DNA of 26,778 nucleotides from a virus. Position numbers and translations under genes: made by a program. The DNA lies in IMG/VR virus record IMGVR_UViG_3300021338_000070, positions 1-26,778 of that record. One strand, given 5' to 3'. Under the pieces are notes generated by a model. That model was given only the letters and a program-made list of their open reading frames with translations. It was not told the DNA's origin and did no database searches. Below are positions 1-6,656 of this stretch, in pieces (positions within the stretch are counted from its first letter, which is position 1; each line of letters starts with the position of its first letter).

Positions 1-165
1 GCCACCCGGGCCGCCTTCGCTGTGGGGCTGCTGACGAGCCCCTCCGTCGCGCTTGCCGCCGACTCGGGCCCCAACCCATGCGAAGTGCTCGTCGCGCTCG
101 CCGTGGTCATCGCGGTGTCCACCCTGATGGCCTGGGTGGCCGTCCTTGCCCTGCGAGGACCCTGA
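1..165 (+). CDS. Partial small membrane or secreted protein (5' end outside the window)
   Basis: The frame is open from base 1 to a TGA at 163-165, giving 54 residues. The visible N-terminal part is hydrophobic and ends in SVALAAD, like a signal-peptide cleavage region. A second hydrophobic stretch (about residues 29-49, VLVALAVVIAVSTLMAWVAV) looks like a membrane helix just before the C-terminus. Probably only a few N-terminal residues are missing. The stop overlaps the next start (TGATG), so it belongs to the same transcription unit. The Arg-rich overlapping frame (from 78) looks like a shadow. Function is unknown; small membrane proteins of this kind are common next to phage lysis or early genes. 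Confidence 0.5.
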   Translation, partial: ATRAAFAVGLLTSPSVALAADSGPNPCEVLVALAVVIAVSTLMAWVAVLALRGP

Positions 166-764
166 TGAAGGTCACCGACCACATCACGATCCTCGACGGC
201 GACCTGGTCCACCCCGACTCGACGGACCGCCTACGGGAGCTCATCGAGGAGTTCCAGCGCCTCAACCCCGGCGCGCTCGTCGTCCTGGACGAGGAGCCCG
301 AGCTCCCCCCGGAGGGGGCCCGCATCCGGATGCTCTCCGTCGGCTGCCACCTCACCCCCGCCGGCGTCACCATCGACGGGGTGAAGGTGGAGACCGTAGA
401 GGACCTTCGCGCGGAGGACCTCCCCGCGAAGCTGGAGCGCCTTCGCAAGGCGACCGTGGCAGCCGTAGCGCTGACCCCCCAGGAGGTCGTCTCCGGCGGT
501 AGCTGGGTGGGCAAGAGCTGGTACGGCGGCAACCGGGACGGGATGAGCGTCCTCGTCGACGGCCGTCTTCAGCACACGTGCTTCGGTGTCGACTGGGGGC
601 ACGAGGAGCCGATCGTCACGAGGGCCACGGTTCGCGATGGGGTGATCTACCCCGAGCCATCCGGCACGGTGGACGGGGAGGCCGCAGCCAAGCTCAAGGC
701 GGCCGAGGAGAAGCGTCGCCGTCGGCGCGAGCGGCGTCTCCGTGACCTGTCGAGGCAGCCATGA
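165..764 (+). CDS. Hypothetical phage protein, 199 aa, basic C-terminus
   Basis: I do not recognise a family. ATG 165 is chosen because it overlaps the preceding stop (TGATG), the junction style used throughout the window; an in-frame upstream ATG at 78 would add an Arg-rich stretch that looks like out-of-frame translation. The N-terminal ~100 residues look alpha/beta, with a helix near 20-33 (DRLRELIEEFQRL). Residues ~110-150 are rich in Gly/Trp (GSWVGKSWYGGNRDG, GVDWGHEE). The C-terminus (~175-196) is a charged helix with a run of arginines, suggesting nucleic-acid contact. It overlaps the downstream methyltransferase-like gene by 4 nt (ATGA), so an early DNA-metabolism role is possible by context only. 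Confidence 0.7.
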   Translation: MKVTDHITILDGDLVHPDSTDRLRELIEEFQRLNPGALVVLDEEPELPPEGARIRMLSVGCHLTPAGVTIDGVKVETVEDLRAEDLPAKLERLRKATVAAVALTPQEVVSGGSWVGKSWYGGNRDGMSVLVDGRLQHTCFGVDWGHEEPIVTRATVRDGVIYPEPSGTVDGEAAAKLKAAEEKRRRRRERRLRDLSRQP

Positions 765-1387
765 CCCAGGCATCGCTCTTCGCTCCAGGGGAGGTCGACC
801 CGGCGCCGACGGTGGGGGACCCGGATGAGGCTTGCTACACGCCGCCTCGCCTGGCCGACGCCGTCCTGGAGCGCGTGCTCCAGCGCTGCCCGGCGTCAGC
901 GGTCAAGCGCGTGGTCGAGCCGTCCGTTGGTGGTGGGGCCTTCGTCCGCGCCGTGAACAGGCGTCTACCGAAGGCCGTGGTGACGGGTGTGGACCGGAAC
1001 CCGTTCGCGCGGGGCCTGCTCCTCGCCGACGAGACCTTCGTGGGGGACACCCTGGAGTGGTGCAAGGGGCAGGCACCCGGCCGCTTCCAGCTCATGCTCG
1101 GCAACTTCCCCTTCTCGGTGGCCCTCGAGCACATCGTGGGCCTCCTTGGACTGCGCCCGTACCGACTCGCGGTTGTGGTGCCCCAGGACCGCATCAGCCG
1201 TCCGGTCTGGCGAGAGGTCATCTACGACCAGCCGGTGGAGGGCATGCGGTGCCGGGAGATGCACCCCATCGCAGAGCGCCCCTGGCCCGACCTGGTTCGT
1301 GAGGTCGCCCTGCTGGTGTTCGGAGCGGACGAGCCCCGGTGCTCGCGCGTCTGGGGCGACCCCATCGACTGGCGGTGGGCGGCATGA
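761..1387 (+). CDS. N6-adenine methyltransferase-like protein with variant NFPF motif
   Basis: The 208-aa protein has the layout of a Rossmann-fold, SAM-dependent DNA methyltransferase. YTPPRLADAVLE (26-37) resembles the motif-X region, EPSVGGGAF (53-61) is motif I for SAM binding, and GVDRNP (76-81) is the motif-II acidic strand. The motif-IV position reads GNFPFS (114-119), not the usual (D/N)PP(Y/F): the first proline is replaced by Phe. No obvious target-recognition domain follows. It is therefore either a divergent enzyme or an inactive homologue. It overlaps the next gene, a Dam-like methyltransferase, by 4 nt, so the two are probably co-translated. Such phage enzymes usually protect DNA from host restriction; the target sequence cannot be read from the gene. 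Confidence 0.7.
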   Translation: MTQASLFAPGEVDPAPTVGDPDEACYTPPRLADAVLERVLQRCPASAVKRVVEPSVGGGAFVRAVNRRLPKAVVTGVDRNPFARGLLLADETFVGDTLEWCKGQAPGRFQLMLGNFPFSVALEHIVGLLGLRPYRLAVVVPQDRISRPVWREVIYDQPVEGMRCREMHPIAERPWPDLVREVALLVFGADEPRCSRVWGDPIDWRWAA

Positions 1388-2535
1388 GCACCTACACCGA
1401 GCTCTGCGCCGGCGCGGCCGCCGTGGCCCTCCACCTGGTGGCGGACGGGGACAAGACCGTCGTGCCCCTCGTGGCGTGGATGGGGGGCAAGCGTCGGCAG
1501 GCCTCCGCCATCCTCGAGCACCTGGGCTGCACCCTGGACGCGGTCGAGCGCATCCACCTGGTGGACGCGGGCCCGTGGGGCTGGGTCTGGACGGCCCTGC
1601 TGGTCGACGGCCAGGGCCCCGAGGTCGCCGAAGTACTGCACCGCTGGGAGGGCGAAGCCCCGCGGGAGCTCTGGCAACGCCTGGCCGACCAGCCTCCCAT
1701 CGAGGGCGTCGAAGGCATCGCGCAGTGGCTCTGGCTGCAGGCGCGTTCGGCCTCGGGCGCTCCCGTGTGGTGGGACGGATGGCGCGGAGGTCCTGACCGG
1801 TGGAGGCAGGCCTCGGGCACCAGTGGCGAGGGTCCGCCGTGGCAGACGGCAGGCCGGTGGCGGAAGGGCCGCTCCGGTGGTGGCGAGACCGAGCCGCGGG
1901 AAGCTGGCTGGCCTGGCTGGAAGGCGGGCTCGAGCAACGGCCGGGAGACGACGGCCTTCCAGAAGGCCGGGGGAGAGCCGTCCTGGCGGATGGGGCACCC
2001 TCGAGGGGACAGCGTCCTCGGTCAGCGCGGGAGCTGGCGCATGGGCGAGGAACCATCGAAGGCCCGCCGGCGGGACCGCACCGTCAGCCAGTGCGGCGGG
2101 GGTCGGTCGATCAGCGACCAGGGGCCCGACCGCCGATGGACCGGGGGCGGCATCGTCCACCCCGCGACCATCGCCACGCGCATCGAGTCTGTCCTTGCGG
2201 CCGTGGAGCGCTGGGGGGGCGAGGTCCACGTCACACACGGCGACGTCGCGGACGTCCTGCCTACGCCTGGCTGGTGCTACTGCGATCCTCCCTACGTCGG
2301 CCGCACCGGCTACGGCTGGGACTGTGGGCGTGATGTAGTACTCGAGGTGGCGCGCGCCTGGGGGGCCGTCGCGCCCACCGCAGTGAGCGAGGCGGAGGCC
2401 CTCGACCTCCCGGGCTGGTCCGACGTCATCCTGCCGACTCGACGGCGCGCCAAGTGCCAGGAGCGGCTCACGCTCTCGCCGGGCCTGGTCACCACAAGCG
2501 CCCAGCTGCCGCTCGTCGCCACGAGGGGACGCTGA
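1384..2535 (+). CDS. Dam-like (D12 class) N6-adenine DNA methyltransferase with low-complexity insert
   Basis: 383 aa. ATG 1384 overlaps the upstream stop (ATGA). ELCAGAAAVALHL (6-18) matches a motif-I FxGxG-type SAM loop; AWMGGKRRQA (31-40) matches the WxGGK element of D12 enzymes; YCDPPYVGRTGY (299-310) is the catalytic DPPY motif. In classical Dam, WxGGK lies before motif I; here it lies after it. Residues ~131-256 are rich in Gly, Arg, Ser and Trp, contain a repeated SWRMG element (200-204 and 217-221), and look disordered. They sit where the target-recognition region would be expected, after WLWLQARSASGAPVWW. The frame stays open through the insert and the catalytic motif lies beyond it, so a simple pseudogene is unlikely. 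Likely role: methylating phage DNA against restriction. Confidence 0.8.
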   Translation: MSTYTELCAGAAAVALHLVADGDKTVVPLVAWMGGKRRQASAILEHLGCTLDAVERIHLVDAGPWGWVWTALLVDGQGPEVAEVLHRWEGEAPRELWQRLADQPPIEGVEGIAQWLWLQARSASGAPVWWDGWRGGPDRWRQASGTSGEGPPWQTAGRWRKGRSGGGETEPREAGWPGWKAGSSNGRETTAFQKAGGEPSWRMGHPRGDSVLGQRGSWRMGEEPSKARRRDRTVSQCGGGRSISDQGPDRRWTGGGIVHPATIATRIESVLAAVERWGGEVHVTHGDVADVLPTPGWCYCDPPYVGRTGYGWDCGRDVVLEVARAWGAVAPTAVSEAEALDLPGWSDVILPTRRRAKCQERLTLSPGLVTTSAQLPLVATRGR

Positions 2536-2867
2536 TGCCCGTCACCCTCCGCAACGACCAGTGCTTCGCCACCGAGGACAAGACCGAGGTTGTCTACCCG
2601 GCCGGGTCGGAGGTCGAGCTCCTGGCCGACGCCGAGCTTCCCGAGGATGGCGGCCCAGTTCGACCGCGCGATGCGAAGGGCGGGAAGTACCGGACCTGGT
2701 CCGAGGCCGCCCGATGGCACAGCTACAACGGCGGCCGGAAGACGCGCGCCTCGAAGGGCGAGCAGGTCCCCGAGCTGTGGCTGGTGAGGCTTGGCGGTCG
2801 CATCCGCTGGATCCCTCGAGCCGACCTCGAGACCGACTCCGACCGGAGGCGCGCCCATGGTCGCTGA
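2535..2867 (+). CDS. Hypothetical phage protein, 110 aa
   Basis: ATG 2535 shares one base with the preceding stop (TGATG). The N-terminal half looks like a small beta-rich domain (VTLRNDQCFATEDKTEVVYPAGSEVELL), as in SH3-like phage proteins that start with 'value/default' strands. The middle is basic with aromatic residues (YRTWSEAARWHSYNGGRKTR), and the C-terminus is charged. There is no recognisable catalytic motif. It overlaps the following zinc-finger-like gene by 11 nt. It sits in the early block between methyltransferases and replication genes; no function is assigned. Confidence 0.7.
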   Translation: MPVTLRNDQCFATEDKTEVVYPAGSEVELLADAELPEDGGPVRPRDAKGGKYRTWSEAARWHSYNGGRKTRASKGEQVPELWLVRLGGRIRWIPRADLETDSDRRRAHGR

Positions 2868-3360
2868 ACGGACCAACCTCGCGTTTCTGCCGAAACGTCG
2901 GATAAGAAGCCCTCTGGAGCGCCGGGTGTGCTCCTACTGCCTGGGCCGGCACGGCTCGAAGCGGCCGCGTCGGTGGTGCTCGGACGCGTGCCGGAAGTGC
3001 GCCTCGGCGGCGCGGCGGCCCGAGGTCGCTGGGCTTGTGACGCCCATCTGCCTGCGCCGGACGACCACCAACGCTGAGAGGCGGTCCGCGACCGGGTTCG
3101 GCACGCTCACGGCCACCGAGGCGTACATGGCCGACCTTCGGGTCCGCTGCATCGACCTGCTCGAGGTGGACAGCCAGGCCCAGCTCGAGGCGGCCGTCCA
3201 GCTCCTCGGCTCCGTCGAAGCCGTCGCGCTCCACATCGGCGTGGAGCCTCACACCCTCGCCCACTGGGGCGTGGATGAGGCCGCCGCCGTCCGCTCCGTC
3301 GCCTGGTCCTGGCGCGACGACCTCCCCGCAAGCCCCACCGACCCCATGGAGGCCCAATGA
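2857..3360 (+). CDS. Small protein with Cys-rich zinc-finger-like and HTH-like segments
   Basis: 167 aa from ATG 2857, chosen over an in-frame upstream start (2791) that would lie deep in the previous gene. The N-terminal part holds C25-x2-C28-x12-C41-x3-C45-x2-C48 among many basic residues (CSYC, WCSDACRKC), a pattern expected of a treble-clef or FCS-type zinc finger. Residues ~115-138 (LLGSVEAVALHIGVEPHTLAHWG) read like a helix-turn-helix, so two DNA-contacting parts are plausible. It overlaps the next small Cys protein by 4 nt and lies two genes upstream of the initiator-like gene. DNA binding in early regulation or replication is inference. Confidence 0.65.
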   Translation: MVAERTNLAFLPKRRIRSPLERRVCSYCLGRHGSKRPRRWCSDACRKCASAARRPEVAGLVTPICLRRTTTNAERRSATGFGTLTATEAYMADLRVRCIDLLEVDSQAQLEAAVQLLGSVEAVALHIGVEPHTLAHWGVDEAAAVRSVAWSWRDDLPASPTDPMEAQ

Positions 3361-3578
3361 ACCCCGACGCCTGCGTCCACTGCGGCGCCCCCAACCCTCC
3401 CCCTCCAGGCCGCTCTACCGTCCCCCACGTCGACGGGTGCCTCCCAGGCGTCTCCTGGGAGAAGCGCCGGCGCGACGGGACCGCCTGGGGAGCCTGGACC
3501 GCCATCCCCGCTCAGGACGCCTACCACTTCAGCCGGCAGCGCGACGTCCAGGTGCGCGCAGCTCCGGAGGCGTGGTGA
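3357..3578 (+). CDS. Very small Cys/His zinc-knuckle-like protein, 73 aa
   Basis: ATG 3357 overlaps the preceding stop (ATGA), and the next gene begins inside its own stop (GTGA). C6-x2-C9 (CVHCG) followed by H24-x3-C28 (HVDGC) gives four possible zinc ligands around a proline-rich linker. The rest (SWEKRRRDGTAWGAWTAI) is basic and aromatic. No named family is recognised with confidence. Its coupled position directly before the initiator-like gene suggests, but does not show, a replication or regulatory accessory role. Confidence 0.6.
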   Translation: MNPDACVHCGAPNPPPPGRSTVPHVDGCLPGVSWEKRRRDGTAWGAWTAIPAQDAYHFSRQRDVQVRAAPEAW

Positions 3579-4957
3579 GCGGCGGCTGGACACCATGCGC
3601 CAACGACTGGTGGCCGGTGGTGGCGGAGAGCCTCACCCAGCCCTGGCCACGTGAGGCCGCCTGCATGGATCTGCGCTGGAGCGTGGACCAGCGGGGGGAC
3701 GTTCCCTCGAGGCGCCAGCTTGCGAAGCGCTGGGGATGGACCCCGGGCAAGGTCCGTGGGCTGCTCCGCTCACCGGATGAGTGGTGGGACCCGAAGAAGG
3801 GAGAGGCCCCTCGATTGGCCTCGCCCAGGCCTGCCGACAAGCCGAAAACCGGACCCACCCTGCACCCACCCGGACCCGACCGGACCCAGGCGGACCCACC
3901 CTGCACCCAGCCGGACCCAGAAGTCGCCCAAACCGGTGAGGAGGAAGGCGAACAATCCGACACGTCGGACCCGCCCTGCGCCCAGGCGGACCCAGCCGGA
4001 CCCGACCGGACCCACCTTGCACCCGACCGGACCCAACCGGAACCACACGCGTCTTACCAACCCTCACCCTCACCCTCACAACAACCTGTGTGTGTTGGGC
4101 AGGCCGACCAGGTCCGGGTGCTGGAGCTCTGGGCGGCCCACGCTGTCGCGGCGGGGCAGGTTGCCGAGGACGTTCCTCACGGCTCCCCGCTGGCGCAGCT
4201 CGTCGCGTCGGCAATCACCGAGCACGGCGTGGACGACATCGACCGGGTGGTGCGCTGGTTCTGGGTGGGAGTCGACAAGCGAGCGACGTGGCTACGCGAC
4301 CGGGACTTCGACCTCCGGACCCTCCTCGACCCTGAGAAGATCGGCGGGAACATCCGACGCGCCCGCGGTGACGTCGGGGTGGTCGAGCGGTCTGGGCGCA
4401 AGCTGACGGCGGAGCCGGGTCAGGCGGAGGCCGAAGCCGAGGCGGCCGGACTCAACGAGCTCATGCAGCAGCAGGCGTGTCAGCTGCTCGACGCTGAGTC
4501 CGTCCACATGCCGACCGGGCTGTACAAGCGGGTCAAGGCGCTGGCAGCAGAAGGCGGACGCGAGGGTTGGGACGAGAATCGGATCGACCAGCTTCGGCAG
4601 CTGGAGGACGAGTACAAGGCCGAGCGAGCCAGGCAGCTGGAGACCGAGGAGCGCAAGCGGCGAAGGAAGTCCGACGCGAAGCGCGCTGAGAAGCTCGCCA
4701 AGGCGACGACCGAGCTCGACAGCCTTGAGGCAAGCTACCGCAACCACGTGGCCGGGAAGGAACGCAGCCCGCCGCCGAACGCCACGACGTCGACCGCCTT
4801 CCTGTGGCGGCGCACCGCAGAGAACTTCCGAGCCGCCCTCGAGCAGGCCAGGGCGGAGATGGCACGGGGCGGGGTTCCAGACCTGTCGGAGGCCAAGGCG
4901 AGCAACAGGGCGATCTCCAGGCTCCTGGCGGAACCTCGACTGCGAGGTCGGGCATGA
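3575..4957 (+). CDS. Putative replication initiator with winged-helix-like N-terminus and internal iteron-like repeats
   Basis: 460 aa from GTG 3575 (GTGA overlap). Residues ~14-70 (VVAESLTQPWPREAACMDL, then VPSRRQLAKRWGWTPGKVRGLL) look like the helix-turn-helix/winged-helix start of phage and plasmid replication proteins. Residues ~90-172 form a Pro/Asp/Thr-rich, probably disordered linker whose DNA carries two phased repeat arrays. Residues ~180-265 form a helical domain resembling a conserved C-terminal segment of phage replication proteins (LVASAITEHGVDDIDRVVRWFW, LRDRDFDLRTLLDPEKIGGNIRR). Residues ~335-390 are a strongly charged coiled coil. Lambda O, which binds iterons inside its own gene, is a direct parallel in layout. 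No ATPase, primase or helicase motif is seen, so host replication proteins would have to be recruited. It is coupled to the RuvC-like gene. The initiator call is inference from domain layout, repeats and neighbours. Confidence 0.6.
   Translation: MSGGWTPCANDWWPVVAESLTQPWPREAACMDLRWSVDQRGDVPSRRQLAKRWGWTPGKVRGLLRSPDEWWDPKKGEAPRLASPRPADKPKTGPTLHPPGPDRTQADPPCTQPDPEVAQTGEEEGEQSDTSDPPCAQADPAGPDRTHLAPDRTQPEPHASYQPSPSPSQQPVCVGQADQVRVLELWAAHAVAAGQVAEDVPHGSPLAQLVASAITEHGVDDIDRVVRWFWVGVDKRATWLRDRDFDLRTLLDPEKIGGNIRRARGDVGVVERSGRKLTAEPGQAEAEAEAAGLNELMQQQACQLLDAESVHMPTGLYKRVKALAAEGGREGWDENRIDQLRQLEDEYKAERARQLETEERKRRRKSDAKRAEKLAKATTELDSLEASYRNHVAGKERSPPPNATTSTAFLWRRTAENFRAALEQARAEMARGGVPDLSEAKASNRAISRLLAEPRLRGRA
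3850..3918 (+). repeat. Phased CGGACCC repeat array 1 (iteron-like)
   Basis: Exact CGGACCC starts at 3850, 3871, 3881, 3891 and 3912. A degenerate unit (TGCACCC) starts at 3861 and 3902. Unit spacing is therefore 11, 10, 10, 10, 11, 10, about one helical turn each, placing all units on one DNA face. The heptamer occurs in all three codon phases of the host gene, so it is conserved as DNA and not as peptide. Confidence 0.85.
3966..4044 (+). repeat. Phased CGGACCC repeat array 2 (iteron-like)
   Basis: Exact CGGACCC starts at 3966, 3987, 3997, 4007 and 4028, with a near copy (CGGAACC) at 4038. Degenerate units are TGCGCCC at 3977 and TGCACCC at 4018. The spacing 11, 10, 10, 10, 11, 10 and the positions of the degenerate units repeat those of array 1. 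The two arrays are offset by 116 bp, which is not a multiple of three, so the gene reads the two copies in different frames. Confidence 0.85.
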
Positions 4958-5736
4958 CCCGCCACGTCATCGGCATCGACCCGGGCTCCGGCGAGCTCGG
5001 CTACACGTGGACCCGCCCCACCGGCGCGGAGCCCCCGGAGGTCCTCGAGCTGGACTTCCTCCGCACCGAGGGCGAGGAGCGCACCACCGAGGGCATCCAC
5101 TTCCTGTTCCGCCTCGGGAGGCGGGTGGAGCAGGCCGGGGCCACGTCCGTCCTGTGGGCGGTCGAGGCCGCGCCCCCGAAGCTGAAGAAGGGGCAGCACG
5201 GGTCCCACATCAGTGGGGCCGGCCCTGAGCGCTGGCGGACCGTCGCCCGCGTCGCCGCGCTGATGCTCGGGCACGAGTTCGTCCAGGTCGGCATCAGCCC
5301 ATGGCGCCGGACGATGGCCGCCCTGGACCGGCGTTGGTCGGGTCGCCGGCGGGGTCGACCGACGCCTCGTCCTCGAGGCCGGTGCAAGGTCGCCGGCACG
5401 AAGCGCATCCCGGGCGCCATGGTGCGGGTCACCTTCGAGTGCGGCCATCGGGACGACTGGATGAGCGCCGCCCTGCTGGACGGGCATCAGCCGGCGTGCC
5501 CCGCCTGCTCGAGGATGCCAGCCGGTGCCACGCCGTCCGACCTCACGACGGACGAGCACAAGCGGGCGGCCTGCGACTGGGTTGCCCTGCACTGGCCCGA
5601 CCACTTCGAACGCCTGGTGGAGGGCCCGAGGAAGCGGGCCAAGACCAGGAAGCCCGACCACCGACTCACCGGCGTCCCGGACGCCTGCGAAGCCCTCGGC
5701 GTGGCCTGCCACGCGATGACCATGGAGACGAGATGA
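4954..5736 (+). CDS. RuvC-like Holliday-junction resolvase with zinc-ribbon-like insert
   Basis: 260 aa; ATG 4954 overlaps the upstream stop. GIDPGSGELGY (7-17) gives the first RuvC-type acidic residue (D9); LWAVEAAPPK (67-76) gives the second (E71); GVPDACEALGVACH (240-253) at the C-terminus supplies D243 and E246 for the metal site. SPWRRTMAAL (115-124) resembles the WR element often found in phage RuvC-like nucleases. Between the second and third motifs lies an extra segment (~125-200) with an Arg-rich stretch, C163-G-H165 and C182-x2-C185, possibly a zinc ribbon. The family cleaves branched DNA; in a phage this would clear replication/recombination junctions before packaging. It follows the initiator-like gene directly, consistent with a replication module. 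Confidence 0.75.
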   Translation: MTRHVIGIDPGSGELGYTWTRPTGAEPPEVLELDFLRTEGEERTTEGIHFLFRLGRRVEQAGATSVLWAVEAAPPKLKKGQHGSHISGAGPERWRTVARVAALMLGHEFVQVGISPWRRTMAALDRRWSGRRRGRPTPRPRGRCKVAGTKRIPGAMVRVTFECGHRDDWMSAALLDGHQPACPACSRMPAGATPSDLTTDEHKRAACDWVALHWPDHFERLVEGPRKRAKTRKPDHRLTGVPDACEALGVACHAMTMETR

Positions 5737-6167
5737 CCCACAAAGCGCATGTGCCCTCCAAGCTCGCTCACGCCATCCAGAGGCGTGGTGTCGGGCTGCG
5801 GGTGCTCGACGACCCTCCCCGATCGACGGAGGTGTTCATCACCACGGGCGGCCTCTGGTTCGAGGTCGACGCTGACATCCGGACGACGCTTCCCATGGAC
5901 CAGGAGGGTGCGGCCGCAATCGCCGCGGTCGCCGATGCGGTCCAAGATGCCGAGAGTGAGCGGTGCCACGGCTACTGCATCGTTCGGGTGGACGAAGTCA
6001 AGAACGCTGCCGGAGTCGTGCACGCGGTGGTGGCAATCATCAGCTCGGCGACCGCTGGATGGAACGCCGTGCGAGCCCGGAGGTCGGTGATCTTCGATCT
6101 CGACGACGTGGAGGACCTCGAGGCGGTCGTTGAGGCGGGATGGATTCCCGGGAGGGTGACGCCGTGA
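5733..6167 (+). CDS. Hypothetical phage protein, 144 aa
   Basis: ATG 5733 overlaps the resolvase stop (ATGA). The protein looks like a compact alpha/beta domain: TEVFITTGGLWFEVDADIRTTL, then a helix AAAIAAVADAVQDAESE, then CIVRVDEVKNAAGVVHAVVAIISS and a C-terminal acidic stretch (FDLDDVEDLEAVVEAG). No signal, membrane helix or catalytic motif is evident. It is coupled by GTGA to the next gene. I do not recognise the family; position suggests an early accessory gene. Confidence 0.7.
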   Translation: MTHKAHVPSKLAHAIQRRGVGLRVLDDPPRSTEVFITTGGLWFEVDADIRTTLPMDQEGAAAIAAVADAVQDAESERCHGYCIVRVDEVKNAAGVVHAVVAIISSATAGWNAVRARRSVIFDLDDVEDLEAVVEAGWIPGRVTP

Positions 6168-6505
6168 AGAACTGGTCGATGAACATGGACGGCGTGCCGG
6201 CGTGGCTGCTCGTCCTGGTCGCGCTCGCCGGAGTCTCCCAGGACGTCATCCAGCACGTGTGGCCCCCAGAGCAGCCCACCTTGGACGCAGATGCCTGCGC
6301 GAACCACTGCTACCCCTACGGCCTGCGGTCGGCCTCGACGACAGCGTGTGAGTGCGAGGTGCCGTCGCGGTACCCCGCCGAGGTCTGGCGGCCTCGGGTG
6401 GACCACGGGGCATGCGATGCGGTGTGTGGCGAGGGGGAGGTGCAGTCGTACTCCCCAGTGGATGGGTGCGTGTGCATCGGGGGGGCTGATGAGGCGCACC
6501 GATGA
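6164..6505 (+). CDS. Membrane-anchored protein with twin C-x3-C...C-x-C motifs
   Basis: 113 aa from GTG 6164, chosen for its GTGA overlap with the preceding stop; ATG 6140 would add eight residues. Residues ~11-30 (VPAWLLVLVALAGVSQDVIQ) form one hydrophobic segment near the N-terminus. The remainder contains two cysteine modules: C45-x3-C49-x12-C62-x-C64 and C84-x3-C88-x13-C102-x-C104. Eight regularly spaced cysteines after a membrane anchor suggest an oxidised extracytoplasmic domain, with an internal duplication. I recognise no named family. It is followed by another single-helix membrane protein, making a small membrane pair within the early block; superinfection exclusion or envelope modification is possible but unproven. 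Confidence 0.6.
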   Translation: MKNWSMNMDGVPAWLLVLVALAGVSQDVIQHVWPPEQPTLDADACANHCYPYGLRSASTTACECEVPSRYPAEVWRPRVDHGACDAVCGEGEVQSYSPVDGCVCIGGADEAHR

Positions 6506-6656
6506 GACCCGGTTGAGGACCCTAGAGGAGGTGGCCGCTCATAGGCCAGAGGGCCGGCTGGAACGCGCCCTGGCAGGCCTCGTGTCCACGCTGACCCTCG
6601 CTCTGTGGGTGCTGATGTGCGCGGGTGCGTGGCACGCCTTCCAGGCACGGCCATGA
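6489..6656 (+). CDS. Small single-helix membrane protein, 55 aa
   Basis: ATG 6489 (start MRRTDETRLRTLEEV) overlaps the end of the previous gene by 17 nt. A closer ATG at 6502 is in another frame and stops after four codons. A charged N-terminal half is followed by a hydrophobic segment at ~33-50 (LVSTLTLALWVLMCAGAW) and a short C-terminal tail. The stop overlaps the next ATG. The layout suggests a cytoplasmic N-terminus and a single membrane helix. Function unknown. Confidence 0.55.
   Translation: MRRTDETRLRTLEEVAAHRPEGRLERALAGLVSTLTLALWVLMCAGAWHAFQARP

Larger units (their letters stand above)
3850..4100. other. Candidate phage replication origin inside the initiator gene
   Basis: Two seven-unit phased arrays flank a purine-rich, lower-GC spacer (3919-3965). 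They are followed by a lower-GC stretch with three CCCTCA repeats (4061-4078) and a TGTGTGTGTT run (4087-4096), a possible unwinding element. This is the layout of lambda-type origins, where the initiator binds iterons in the linker-coding part of its own gene. No experiment supports it here; the call rests on repeat phasing and gene context. Confidence 0.55.

Noticed and set aside
1339-1383. Upstream extension of the Dam-like gene to 1339.
   Set aside because: It would lie deep in the previous gene; ATG 1384 gives the standard ATGA overlap and directly precedes the SAM-loop motif.
3850-4044. CRISPR array or protein-level repeat as explanation for the CGGACCC units.
   Set aside because: Units are seven bases at 10-11 bp spacing with no spacers, and they fall in different reading frames.
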